Shown: positions 49,475-58,008 of the stretch, piece by piece
How positions within the stretch are numbered: position 1 is the first letter of the stretch
Layout: each line of letters starts with the position of its first letter
From: Brachybacterium sp042666875
Lineage (GTDB): Bacteria; Actinomycetota; Actinomycetes; Actinomycetales; Dermabacteraceae
NCBI RefSeq assembly: GCF_042666875.1
Contig: NZ_JBHTCX010000002.1
Location: 372,001-436,000 of the forward strand
Reading direction: 5' to 3'
Length of the DNA stretch: 64,000 nt
The notes under the pieces: generated by a model
Seen by the model: only the letters and a program-made list of their open reading frames with translations
The model's database searches: none
What the model was told of the DNA's origin: nothing
Position numbers and translations under genes: made by a program

Positions 49475-50304
49475 GCGCGACCCCGGCGCCGACGGGCGGC
49501 TCCGCCGCCTTCGAGCCGCGCCGCGCCATCGTCACCGGATCGGACTCCGGCATCGGCCGGGCCACCGCGGTGGCCCTGGCCGGCCCGGATCGTCAGGTCG
49601 GCATCACCTGGCACCAGGACGAGGAGGGCGCCCAGGGCACCGCTCGGGAGGTCGAGGCCGCCGGGGCCGTGGCCCACGTGCGCCGTCTGGACCTCTCCGA
49701 CCCCGCCGCCGGAGCCGCGGTCGTCGATGACCTGGCGACGACCATGGGCGGGGTGGACACCCTGGTCATGAGCTCCGGCACCGGCACCTCGCAGCTGCTG
49801 CTGAACATGGATCTGGAGACCTGGCGCCACGTCGTCGCCGTCGACCTCGACGGGGCGTTCAGCTGCCTCCAGGCCGCCGCCCGCCGCATGGTCGAGGCCG
49901 GCAGCGGCGGCCGGATCATCGCCATCACCTCCGTGCACGAGCACGCCCCGCGCGTGGGCGCGGGCCCGTACTGCGCGGCCAAGGGCGGGCTCGGCCTGCT
50001 GGTCAAGGTGGCCGCGCTCGAGCTGGCCGAGCACGGCATCACGGTCAATGCGGTCGCCCCCGGGGAGATCGCCACGGAGATGACCGGACAGGAGGACGAG
50101 AGCGTGCTCGAGGACAAGCACCGCCCCGGCATCCCCGTCTCCCGCCCGGGCGACGCCCGGGAGATCGCGGCCACCGTGGCCTTCCTCGCCGGACCCGACG
50201 CCGGCTATGTCACGGGCCAGTCCTGGGTGGTCGACGGCGGGATGCTCACCATGGGGCCGATGGCCGGCTCCCACCTGCAGGGCGACGACTGGCGCCGCCC
50301 CTGA
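49471..50304 (+). CDS. Short-chain dehydrogenase/reductase (general-stress type)
   Basis: A 277-residue classical SDR: TGSDSGIG cofactor loop (about residues 23-30), catalytic Ser in AITSVHEHA, and an active-site YCAAK (Tyr/Lys), which reads PYCAAKGG in place of the common YSASK. TGQSWVVDGG closes the fold. Related SDRs with DUF3140 neighbours are general-stress oxidoreductases acting on unknown substrates. It overlaps the preceding gene by 4 bp, so the three genes at 48789-50304 form one unit. Confidence 0.9.
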   Translation: MSATPAPTGGSAAFEPRRAIVTGSDSGIGRATAVALAGPDRQVGITWHQDEEGAQGTAREVEAAGAVAHVRRLDLSDPAAGAAVVDDLATTMGGVDTLVMSSGTGTSQLLLNMDLETWRHVVAVDLDGAFSCLQAAARRMVEAGSGGRIIAITSVHEHAPRVGAGPYCAAKGGLGLLVKVAALELAEHGITVNAVAPGEIATEMTGQEDESVLEDKHRPGIPVSRPGDAREIAATVAFLAGPDAGYVTGQSWVVDGGMLTMGPMAGSHLQGDDWRRP

Positions 50305-50358
50305 GGCGACCACCGCCCCGTGCGGGCGCGGCCCCGTCCGAGCGCGGCCCGCTCCAGC

Positions 50359-52326
50359 TCACTGCAGCGAGTCGAACTTCCGGGCCCAGGCGGTGCCGAC
50401 AGGGTTGGCGTCGGCGACCATGATGCCGAAACGGTCCCCGGCGATCTCGACGACCTCCGTCAGGGCGACGCGGCGCTCCTGCTCGCGCGAATGGTCCAGG
50501 CGGCGCACGCCGTCCTCGATGATCTGGCGGAACGAGTCGGTGCGGCCCAGGAACGCCACGAACGGCAGACCGAACCGCTCCTCGTAGCGGGCCGAGAGCT
50601 CGCGGACCTCCTCGACGTCCCCGTCGGAGAGGTTCTCCAGGGCGAAGGAGCCGACGTCCTGACTGATGGCGCCGGCCTCCTCCTCGTCGGCCGTGACCAG
50701 CGTGGCCATGTCCGGATAGGCGGCCACCAGGGCGTCCTGCTCCTCGCGGCCGGCCGTCAGCACGGCGTCCTCGAGGGCGGCGCGCAGCGCCGGGGCATCG
50801 GCGAAGGGGCGGGACTCCCAGGCCCGCTCCAGCGGCCAGGTCGCGCCGTTGAACAGCGAGGCGAACGTGGCCACGAACGCCTCGCGGTCCATGTCGTTGA
50901 CGTCCTCGATCCCGATCCGCTCGCCGGCGGCGGTGGTGGCGACGTTCGAGCCGTGCTGGGGCCCGAGGTGGAAGAACAGCAGGTTCAGCACGATCGCGGT
51001 GATCGCGCCGACGCTCACGCCGGAGGAGACGAAGGTCTGCGCCCAGGTGGGGAACACGGCGGCCACATCGGGCTTGAAGCTGACCAGCATCGCCAGGCCC
51101 AGGGAGGTGCCGACGATGACCGAGTTGCGGTTGTCGGTGAGGTCGACTTTCGACAGGGTCTGGATGCCGACGAGGGCCACCGAGGCGAACAGCGCCAGCG
51201 ACGCCCCGCCGAGCACGGGGGCCGGGATCGCCTCGACCACGGCGCCGGCCTTCGGCAGCACGCCCAGGACGATCATGAGCACGCCTGCCCCGGCGACCAC
51301 CCAGCGGGACTTCACGCGGGTCAGCCGCACCAGGCCGATGTTCTGGGCGAAGCAGGTGTAGGGGAAGGAGTTCAGGATCCCGCCCAGCAGGGTCGAGGCG
51401 CCGTCTGCCCGCAGCGCCGCGCTGATGCTGCGCGGGCGGATCCGCTTGCCGACGATCTCCCCGGCGGCGAACACGTCCCCGGTGGTCTCGACCATGGTGA
51501 TGAGCATGACGATGATCATCGAGAGGATCGCGGTCAGCGAGAAGGTGGGGACGCCGAAGTAGAAGGGCGTGGTGACGCCGAAGGCGGAGGCCTCGGTGAC
51601 GCCGCTGAAGGAGGTGTCGCCCAGCAGCAGTGCGACCGCGGTGCCGATCACCAGGCCCAGCAGCACCGCGATGGTGCCCAGGAAGCCGCGGAAGAAGCGT
51701 TGGACCAGCACGATGATCGCCAGGGTGCCCAGGGCGTAGAGCACGTCGCGGGTGGCGGGGACCCCGTCGGCCTGGTTGGTGATGTCCCCGGCGGAGACGC
51801 CGAGCAGGGTGATGCCCATCGTGGTCAGCACGGTGCCGATCACCACCGGCGGGAAGAACCGCAGGATCTTCGCGAAGTACGGCGCGGCCAGGAAGGTGAA
51901 CAGGCCCGCGACGATGATCGACCCGTAGATCATCGGCAGCCCCTCGGCGCCGCCCTCCCCACCGGTCGCGGCCAGGCCGATCGCGATGATGGGGCTGACC
52001 GCCGTGGTCGTCACGCCCTGGATGATCGGCAGGCGCACCCCGATCTTCCAGAAGCCCACCGACTGGATCAGCGTCGCGATGCCGCAGGTGAACAGGTCGG
52101 CGTTGATGAGGTGGATGGTCTGCTCGGCCGTCAGGCCCAGCCCGGAGGCGATCAGCAGCGGCACGATCACCGCGCCGGCGTAGAAGGCCAGCACGTGCTG
52201 GACGGAGAGCACGGCGAGGCGGCCGGGCGCAGGGACCTGGTCGACGGGATGCCGGCGAGGAGAGGCGGGGGCCGCGGTGGCGGAGGCCGAGCCGAAGCCG
52301 GAAGCGGAGGCGGGGTCGGGCGTCAT
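50359..52326 (-). CDS. NCS2 purine/urate permease fused to an OHCU-decarboxylase-like domain
   Basis: A 655-residue fusion. Residues about 30-480 are a twelve-to-fourteen-helix nucleobase:cation symporter-2 permease (QHVLAFYAGAVIVPLL, TRDVLYALG, QNIGLVRLTRVKSR), the family that carries xanthine, uric acid and uracil. Residues about 500-655 resemble 2-oxo-4-hydroxy-4-carboxy-5-ureidoimidazoline decarboxylase, the last step from urate to allantoin: SLFNGATWPLERAW and LSARYEERFGLPFVAFLG ... ALTEVVEIAGDR. The usual catalytic His of AHP.L reads AYPDM here, and I cannot find the conserved Glu, so the domain may be inactive. Start ATG 52326 follows AAGGA. No uricase or HIU hydrolase is in the window. 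Confidence 0.83.
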   Translation of the reverse strand: MTPDPASASGFGSASATAAPASPRRHPVDQVPAPGRLAVLSVQHVLAFYAGAVIVPLLIASGLGLTAEQTIHLINADLFTCGIATLIQSVGFWKIGVRLPIIQGVTTTAVSPIIAIGLAATGGEGGAEGLPMIYGSIIVAGLFTFLAAPYFAKILRFFPPVVIGTVLTTMGITLLGVSAGDITNQADGVPATRDVLYALGTLAIIVLVQRFFRGFLGTIAVLLGLVIGTAVALLLGDTSFSGVTEASAFGVTTPFYFGVPTFSLTAILSMIIVMLITMVETTGDVFAAGEIVGKRIRPRSISAALRADGASTLLGGILNSFPYTCFAQNIGLVRLTRVKSRWVVAGAGVLMIVLGVLPKAGAVVEAIPAPVLGGASLALFASVALVGIQTLSKVDLTDNRNSVIVGTSLGLAMLVSFKPDVAAVFPTWAQTFVSSGVSVGAITAIVLNLLFFHLGPQHGSNVATTAAGERIGIEDVNDMDREAFVATFASLFNGATWPLERAWESRPFADAPALRAALEDAVLTAGREEQDALVAAYPDMATLVTADEEEAGAISQDVGSFALENLSDGDVEEVRELSARYEERFGLPFVAFLGRTDSFRQIIEDGVRRLDHSREQERRVALTEVVEIAGDRFGIMVADANPVGTAWARKFDSLQ

Positions 52327-52402
52327 GGAGCTGTCCTTGCGGGTCCTGGGCGAGGGAGCGGCCGACGGGGCGATCGGGCCGCGCACCAGAGTAGGGCCCC
52401 GG

Positions 52403-52420
52403 CGTGATCTCCGGATCACG
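52403..52420. promoter_or_regulatory. Inverted repeat in divergent promoter region
   Basis: CGTGATC-TCCG-GATCACG lies between the permease-OHCU gene (minus) and the CynX-like MFS gene (plus). On the minus strand TACTCT (52388-52393) may be the permease -10, placing the repeat over its -35 region. Confidence 0.5.
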
Positions 52421-52459
52421 TGCTGGCCGTGGCCGGGCCCGAACCTGTAGGACGGTGCG

Positions 52460-53782
52460 GTGAGCACCACCCCGTCGGATCCCGCCCCCACCTCCTCGAC
52501 GACCTCCGCCGGAGCCTCCCCGGAAGCCGCTGCGCCTGACTCTCCGGCCGGGCCGTCCGGGCCTGCTGGGCCGGCTTCGGCCCGCGCCACGCGCGCCACC
52601 GCCGTCGGCGGCCTCCTCGCCGTCCTCGCCGTGAGCGTGGTCGCGCTGAACCTCCGTCCCGGCGCCAGCTCGCTGGGACCGCTGATGGGCGACGTCGAGG
52701 CCGCCTACGACCAGGGCGCGACCGCCTCCGGGCTGCTGACCGCGCTGCCCTGCCTCGCCTTCGGCGTCTTCGGAGCCCTCGCCGTGCCCATCTCGCGCGT
52801 GCTGGGCCTGACCGGAACGGTCGTGGCCTCCTTCGTGCTGGCCACCCTCGGCCTGCTGCTGCGGCCGACGGTCGATGCCTTCGCCCTGTTCCTGATCCTG
52901 TCGCTGCTGGCCCTGGTGGGCCCGGCGCTGGGCAACGTGGTGGTGCCCGCGTGGATCAAGCAGCACGGGGCCGCGCGCACGGTGACGCTGCTGACGCTGT
53001 ACAGCATGATGCTCGCGCTCGGCGGGGCGGCCGGAGCGGGCCTGTCCGTGCCGCTGGCCGGTCCCGGCGCCGAGGGCTGGCGCGAGTCCCTGCAGTTCTG
53101 GGGCATGCTCGCCGCGGTGCCCGTGCTGATCTGGGTGCTCGTCCTGGTCCGCACCGGGCACGACTTCCCGCCGCCGTCACCGGCGGGCGAGCTGCGCGGT
53201 TCCCTGTTGCGCTCGCCGACGGCCATCGCCCTGACCGTCATGTTCGGCCTGCAGTCCACGAACGTCTACACCCAGTTCGGGTTCCTGCCGCAGGTGCTGA
53301 CGTCGGCCGGGATCTCCCCGATGAGAGCGGGCGTGATCATGGCGGTGGTCCTGGCGTGGGGCGTCGTCGGCGGCCTGGTGATGCCCGTGGTGGTCGACCG
53401 CTCCCGGCACCTGCCGTGGATCGCGGCCGGCTTCGGCGCGCTGACCGCGATCGGTTATCTCGGGCTGTGGCTGGCGCCGACCGTGAGCCCGCTGCTGTGG
53501 GCCTGCGTGCTGGGGGTGGGCGGTTTCGCCTTCCCGACGGTGCTGACCCTGATCCCCCTGCGCAGCCGGTCCCCGCTGGTGACCGCGCGGCTGTCCGGCA
53601 TGGTCCAGCCCTACGGCTACATCCTCGCCGCGATCGGGCCGATCATCGCGGGCGCGCTGCTCGATGCCACCGGCTCGATCCCCGCGCTGCTGGCGATGAT
53701 GGCTGCCAGCGGCGTGCTGCTGGGCGTGGTCGGCCACCGCGCCGCCCGGCCCCGGATGGTCGACGACGAGATCTCCGCCTGA
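52460..53782 (+). CDS. MFS transporter, CynX/NimT type
   Basis: A 440-residue twelve-helix transporter. The motif LNLRPGASSLGPL in the first helix is diagnostic of the cyanate/2-nitroimidazole (CynX/NimT/YeaN) subfamily. Ser/Ala/Pro-rich N-terminus of about 45 residues. Start GTG 52460 has TAGGAC 6 nt upstream, a hexamer one base off the TANNNT pattern. It shares its upstream region with the permease-OHCU gene. Substrate unknown. Confidence 0.88.
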   Translation: MSTTPSDPAPTSSTTSAGASPEAAAPDSPAGPSGPAGPASARATRATAVGGLLAVLAVSVVALNLRPGASSLGPLMGDVEAAYDQGATASGLLTALPCLAFGVFGALAVPISRVLGLTGTVVASFVLATLGLLLRPTVDAFALFLILSLLALVGPALGNVVVPAWIKQHGAARTVTLLTLYSMMLALGGAAGAGLSVPLAGPGAEGWRESLQFWGMLAAVPVLIWVLVLVRTGHDFPPPSPAGELRGSLLRSPTAIALTVMFGLQSTNVYTQFGFLPQVLTSAGISPMRAGVIMAVVLAWGVVGGLVMPVVVDRSRHLPWIAAGFGALTAIGYLGLWLAPTVSPLLWACVLGVGGFAFPTVLTLIPLRSRSPLVTARLSGMVQPYGYILAAIGPIIAGALLDATGSIPALLAMMAASGVLLGVVGHRAARPRMVDDEISA

Positions 53783-53856
53783 GAGCTGCCCGAGCGCAGC
53801 GGATCAGCGCCGGTCAGAACCTGAGCATCCGCCGTTTTCGTGACAGGATGCCTCCC

Positions 53857-54714
53857 ATGAGCATCGTCCGTGCGCTGCGCATCCTCGCCTCCCAGCGGCC
53901 CACCCTGCCCCCGCGCGCCGTCGCGGCCCCTGCCCGGGTCCAGCGGCGCAAGCACCAGGGCGTGCCCGTGACCTGGATCGACGCCGACCGTGCCGCGGCC
54001 TCGACCATCGTGCACCTGCACGGCGGCGGCCACCTGTACGGCGAGAGCCCGAACCACTGGGGCTGGCTGGAGGAGGTCGGCCGGCGTGCCGGCGCGGCCA
54101 CCGCGATGGTGCACTTCCGGTTGCCTCCGCGGTACCCCTTCCCGGCGGCTCTCGACGACGTCCTCGGCGCGATCGACGCGATGGGCCGGGAGTCGCTGCT
54201 GCGTCCGGGCCGCTGGGCGCTCTCGGGCGACAGCGCCGGGGGCGGGCTCGCGCTCGCGGCCGCCCACTCGCTGATCCACGCCGGCGCGGATGCCCCGGCT
54301 CTGCTGCTGCTGGAATCCCCGTGGGCGGACCTCACTCCCACCGCTCGCCGGCCCGCGGGCACGGAGGGCGCTGAGGACGGACACGACGACGAGCACGCTG
54401 CGGACCTGCGCACCGCCGTCCGGCTGTACGCCCGCGGCGTGCCCCCGGAGGACCCGCGCATCAGCCCGCTGCACGGAGAGCTCGGCGCACTGCCGCCGGT
54501 CCACCTGGTCACCGGCGCCGAGGACTACCTGGTCGAGGACTCACGGCGTCTGCACGCCGCGATCACCGACGCCGGCGGCACCGCGACCTACCTCGAGATC
54601 CCCGGCGCCGGCCACGACCCGGCCATCCACGGCGACGGCCCCGCCGCGCAGACCGGACGCCGCTCGCAGATCGAGGCCGCCCACGCCTGCCTGAGGCACC
54701 CCGCCGCCACCTGA
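53857..54714 (+). CDS. Alpha/beta hydrolase of the hormone-sensitive-lipase family
   Basis: A 285-residue esterase: oxyanion motif HLHGGGHLYG (about residues 54-63), nucleophile elbow GDSAGGG (about 128-134), Asp in TGAEDYLVED and His in GAGHDPAIH. An acidic EDGHDDEHAADL loop sits in the cap region. No signal peptide. ATG 53848 is an alternative start three codons upstream. Short-acyl esterase activity is likely. Confidence 0.9.
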   Translation: MSIVRALRILASQRPTLPPRAVAAPARVQRRKHQGVPVTWIDADRAAASTIVHLHGGGHLYGESPNHWGWLEEVGRRAGAATAMVHFRLPPRYPFPAALDDVLGAIDAMGRESLLRPGRWALSGDSAGGGLALAAAHSLIHAGADAPALLLLESPWADLTPTARRPAGTEGAEDGHDDEHAADLRTAVRLYARGVPPEDPRISPLHGELGALPPVHLVTGAEDYLVEDSRRLHAAITDAGGTATYLEIPGAGHDPAIHGDGPAAQTGRRSQIEAAHACLRHPAAT

Positions 54715-54723
54715 GGTACGCGC

Positions 54724-54729
54724 TAACCT
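54724..54729 (+). promoter_or_regulatory. -10 hexamer TAACCT, leaderless start
   Basis: TAACCT, 7 nt, then ATG 54737; the hexamer begins 9 bp after the hydrolase stop codon. Confidence 0.45.
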
Positions 54730-54736
54730 GGTGCCC

Positions 54737-55315
54737 ATGACGCGAGGCGACCACTTGGTAGATGACCATGTGACCTGGGACGGCAGCTCGAGAGCCGTCG
54801 CCATGATCCGAGATCTGGTGACGCCGCACAGCTCCGAGGGCACCCTGCGCATCGTCGTCCAGCAGGTGACCGTGCGCGAGCAGGGGCGCGAGAGCGGGAT
54901 CCACGAGGTCATCGACGCGATCACCGACGTCGGCGGGAATCTGGTCTCGATCCCGCTGAACGCCTCCGTGCGCGAGGACGAGCCCACCTCCGCGCGCCTC
55001 GATGCGGCGATCGAGCGGCTGCGCGCCGACATCGCCGCGGATCTCGCCGTCGCCGTCGACAGCCTCGAGGTCGTCCTGGACGGCGACGGCGCCCACCAGG
55101 TGCGGGTGGCCTTCGCGGTCGAGGTCTCCGCCGGGGAGCTGACGACGCGCAGCGCCCACCCCGCACTGCACGACGGCACGCACCACATCGTCCACCACGC
55201 GCCCGCGCTCGAAGAGCTGCGCGACCGGCTGGCCGGTCCTCCGCCCGGCCCGCTGCGCCGTGCGCTCGAGGCGGTTCGCGGCTGGACGCGTGCCCGGGTG
55301 CCCAGGGTGCGCTGA
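54737..55315 (+). CDS. Hypothetical protein
   Basis: A 192-residue soluble protein I do not recognise. A central stretch GTLRIVVQQVTVREQGRESGIHEVID and a paired VAVDSLEVVLDGDGAHQVRVAFAVEV suggest an alpha/beta fold. It ends in a basic, Pro/Arg-rich tail. There is no signal peptide, membrane helix or catalytic motif. ATG 54737 is preferred over GTG 54731 because of the 7-nt distance to the promoter hexamer. It converges on the phosphatase-like gene. Confidence 0.6.
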   Translation: MTRGDHLVDDHVTWDGSSRAVAMIRDLVTPHSSEGTLRIVVQQVTVREQGRESGIHEVIDAITDVGGNLVSIPLNASVREDEPTSARLDAAIERLRADIAADLAVAVDSLEVVLDGDGAHQVRVAFAVEVSAGELTTRSAHPALHDGTHHIVHHAPALEELRDRLAGPPPGPLRRALEAVRGWTRARVPRVR

Positions 55316-55364
55316 GGCCCGACGACGGCTCGGGCAGGCGCCGCGGAGAACCGGGGTCCGGTCC

Positions 55365-56594
55365 TCAGGCGGGGCACATGCCGTGCGCTGTCGCGCCCGG
55401 AAGCGGGGCTCCGAGTGCTCTCGCGAGGGTCACGCCGAGATCGGCCCAGGACCCGTCCGCGGGAGAGGACGGCAGCCCCGGCCCCGCGGCCAGGGCCGTC
55501 ACCGGTGCCGACGGGTCGGAGACCGCCCGCGGGCCCGCGTAATAGGGATCATCGCCCTCGACCAGCGGGCGGTGCGTCGCCGAGAGCCCGAACACCGTGC
55601 CCGGGGTGCCCTCGAGCACGGCGATGACGTCGGTCTCCGTGGTGGCCCCCACCCCGTCGTCGACCTCTCTCAGCTGCAGCCGGGTGTGCTCGCTGATCTC
55701 GCGGAGGGCGCCGATCGCGGCGTCCCGCACCACGGGGCCCTCCTCGCGGCGCACGTGCAGCACGCCCCGCGGGCCGTCGGGCCACACCAGGGCACGGAAA
55801 CCCGCCAGCTGCGTGCCCTCGGTCTCGGCCAGCCCCTGAGCGGCCAGGACCGCGTTGGGATGGACCAGCAGTGCCGTCGGCACCAGCGGACGACCCGGGA
55901 CCAGCACCATGCGGTCGTCCTCATCGGGCGCGAAGGCGTCCACGATCCGGGCGATGGCATCGACGGTGTCCACCAGCGCACGAGCAGTCGCCGGCGTCTC
56001 CAGTCCCGAGGAGCGGCGCTCGATCCCCAGCCCGGTCAGGCGCGCGGCCAGCAGATCGAGACGGCCGCCGTGGCAGCACTCGGCGGCGATCTCGGCGACC
56101 AGCTCGTCCGGGGGCACCTGGGAGAGCTGCACACCGGCCTCGCGGCGTGCCCGGAGATGCTCGGCGACCATCCGCGGGGAGCTGGTCTGCTCGGTCATCT
56201 CCCACCGGTTGCGGAAACGGCCCAGGTCCTCGACCAGCGGCAGGCAGAGGTCGAGGGAGGCGCCGGCGGTCGCGGGCCACTGCAGGGCGGCCGTGACGAG
56301 ACCGAGCTCCTGCGCGGTCTCCAGCAGCGTGGGAGCGGTGACCGCCTCGGCGTACCAGGTGGAGCGGCGATCGGGGCGGTCCGGTCGGAAGGGCGCCTGC
56401 GTGGCCACCCCGGTGTGGGCGACCGACGCCCCGGTCACCAGGCTCGTCAGTGCGGGCGCAGGTTCCGAGGGGCCGCCCGGGCGGATCCGCAGCGGCGTCG
56501 CAGCGGCGATCGGTCCCGTCCCGTCGGTGAGGGCGCCGATGTCGTGCTCGTCGAGGCCGTCCACGGCGAGGACGAGGGTGCGGCCGGCGGGCAT
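55365..56594 (-). CDS. Alkaline-phosphatase-superfamily (phosphodiesterase/pyrophosphatase-like) protein
   Basis: A 409-residue protein with features of the type I phosphodiesterase branch: metal Asp in VLAVDGLDEHD, a Thr-nucleophile region PALTSLVTGASVAHTGV, and further ligands probably in THRPLVEGDD near the C-terminus. A cap domain lies between. No signal peptide is visible. Hydrolysis of nucleotide or phosphodiester substrates is likely, but the metal set looks incomplete, so activity is uncertain. Start ATG 56594 follows GGAGG. A 205-bp gap with nothing recognisable separates it from the lipoprotein gene. Confidence 0.72.
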   Translation of the reverse strand: MPAGRTLVLAVDGLDEHDIGALTDGTGPIAAATPLRIRPGGPSEPAPALTSLVTGASVAHTGVATQAPFRPDRPDRRSTWYAEAVTAPTLLETAQELGLVTAALQWPATAGASLDLCLPLVEDLGRFRNRWEMTEQTSSPRMVAEHLRARREAGVQLSQVPPDELVAEIAAECCHGGRLDLLAARLTGLGIERRSSGLETPATARALVDTVDAIARIVDAFAPDEDDRMVLVPGRPLVPTALLVHPNAVLAAQGLAETEGTQLAGFRALVWPDGPRGVLHVRREEGPVVRDAAIGALREISEHTRLQLREVDDGVGATTETDVIAVLEGTPGTVFGLSATHRPLVEGDDPYYAGPRAVSDPSAPVTALAAGPGLPSSPADGSWADLGVTLARALGAPLPGATAHGMCPA

Positions 56595-56799
56595 GGGCCT
56601 CCTCCCCTCCGTGCGGTCGGTGCGCTGCTGGGTCGACGTGGCGTGAGTCGGACAGCGGCGCGGGTGATGCGCTGGATCGATGTTCGCGCAACCGTACGGC
56701 CGGCGCCTTTCCGGGGCGCAAGGCGGGGGTGAGCGTGCGGCCACGTCCAGGTGAACAGCGTGTGCGGACGCTGCCGCGCGTGCTTCGGCGCCCGGCCCC

Positions 56800-57669
56800 T
56801 CACTCGCAGACGACGTTGGTGGAGCTGCGGCCCTCGAAGAGCGCGGAGTGGTCGTCCAGCAGAGCGTCCCGAGGGATGCGCGGGGAGGCGATGACATTGT
56901 CCATCGTGGCCTTCTGGGCCGCCTGATGCTCCTCGCTGTCGGCGAGCGCCGGGACCGGCAGGCCGCCCTCGTCCGTGGTGGCGCAGCCGTCCAGGCCGTG
57001 CACCGTCACGCGGAGCGTCGCCTCGCTCGCCGAGCCGTCCGACTCGATGGTCGCGACGATCCCGAGCCGGTAGGCGATCACGCCGACGGCATGGCTGTCG
57101 GTGTCCAGGACGGTCCAGGCCACGGTGCTGCCGAGCATCAGCACGGGCAGGTCCTCCCGTTCCCCGCGGAACCAGTCGGCGGCGATCGCCGGCCGGCCGA
57201 CGGTGCGGTACCGCTCAGCGGGCGAGAACGCGTAGAAGTGGCGCCCGCCGTCGTTCCACGCCGTCTCCAGATCCTCGACCCAGTACTCGGGCGTGGCGGT
57301 GATGATGTGCTCCAGTGCGGCGTCGTCGTCCAGTCCGCGCAGCGCGGAGGGGGAGAGGTACGCCTCCCGGACGAAGTCGACCAGAGCTGCTCGGGCTGGA
57401 TCGAGCGCGGCGTCGTCGGTGCCGAGCTCGTCCCACTGCGACGGTGCCGGGTCAGGCGTGTGGACCGGCAGGGCCAGGACCTCCTCCGCGGTGCGGGCGT
57501 CCCAGTTCTCGGGGTCGAGCTCGGCCAGCGGGTCCCGGGCGATGTCGCTCGAGGTGGGTACCGGGGAGGGGCCGCTGCACGCGGTGGCCTGGGTCGCCAG
57601 CGCCGCCCCGGGAATGGCGAGCAGACGGGTGAGGTCGCGGCGCCGCACGGGCTCCTGTGGGAAGGTCAC
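56800..57669 (-). CDS. Putative lipoprotein
   Basis: A 289-residue protein with RRRDL, a short hydrophobic stretch and a lipobox-like ATAC (Cys about residue 31), so it may be Tat- or Sec-exported and lipidated. The mature part is acidic and contains WFRGEREDLPVLMLGSTVAWTVLDTDSHAVGVIAYRLG, a beta-rich domain. No family recognised. GTG 57669 overlaps the stop of the small membrane protein gene (GTGA), so the two are co-translated. They are divergent from the Ser/Thr kinase gene and may be linked to it. Confidence 0.75.
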   Translation of the reverse strand: MTFPQEPVRRRDLTRLLAIPGAALATQATACSGPSPVPTSSDIARDPLAELDPENWDARTAEEVLALPVHTPDPAPSQWDELGTDDAALDPARAALVDFVREAYLSPSALRGLDDDAALEHIITATPEYWVEDLETAWNDGGRHFYAFSPAERYRTVGRPAIAADWFRGEREDLPVLMLGSTVAWTVLDTDSHAVGVIAYRLGIVATIESDGSASEATLRVTVHGLDGCATTDEGGLPVPALADSEEHQAAQKATMDNVIASPRIPRDALLDDHSALFEGRSSTNVVCE

Positions 57670-57935
57670 CTGAGCTCGGGTTCGGAGGTGTCCGCGCGAC
57701 CGGAGTCCGCATCGAGCCGGCGGTGGATGGTGCGCGCCTGCTCCCGGTCGCGGCGGGTGGCCTTGTCGACGAGTCCGCTGGTGTCATGATCGGGTTCGTC
57801 GGGCTGCAGAACCGTCCACACGACGAAACCGATGGTCAGCAGCACGGTGATGGCCAGCAGAATTCCGATCAGGGGCCAGGAGAAGGCGACCGGGTCCCAG
57901 ATCGGGTCATCCTCGAGCGGTGCTGCCAGGCCCAC
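57666..57935 (-). CDS. Small single-span membrane protein
   Basis: An 89-residue protein: acidic N-terminus (EDDPIWDP), one membrane helix (about residues 19-43), then a charged cytoplasmic tail with an arginine-rich RRDREQARTIHRR segment. No family recognised. GTG 57935 has GGAGGGG 6 nt upstream. It is transcribed away from the Ser/Thr kinase gene from a promoter mirrored by that of the kinase. Confidence 0.75.
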   Translation of the reverse strand: MGLAAPLEDDPIWDPVAFSWPLIGILLAITVLLTIGFVVWTVLQPDEPDHDTSGLVDKATRRDREQARTIHRRLDADSGRADTSEPELR

Positions 57936-57965
57936 GTCATTCCCCTCCGGTCGCTGAAGGTGGCC

Positions 57966-57999
57966 AGCATAACGTCCGCATTCGGGCGGCCGTTATGCT
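57966..57999. promoter_or_regulatory. Mirror-image divergent promoter with inverted repeat
   Basis: CATAACGTCCGC (57968-57979) and GCGGCCGTTATG (57986-57997) are inverted with 11 of 12 matches around a 6-bp centre. Each end supplies a TATGCT hexamer facing outward: minus strand 57971-57966 towards the small membrane protein, plus strand 57994-57999 towards the kinase, whose ATG is 9 nt further. Confidence 0.6.
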
Positions 58000-58008
58000 G
58001 AGCGGGTT

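Noticed and set aside
50246..53161. 971-codon minus-strand open frame across the permease-OHCU and MFS genes
   Set aside because: Crosses two divergent genes and their promoter region; no recognisable domain.
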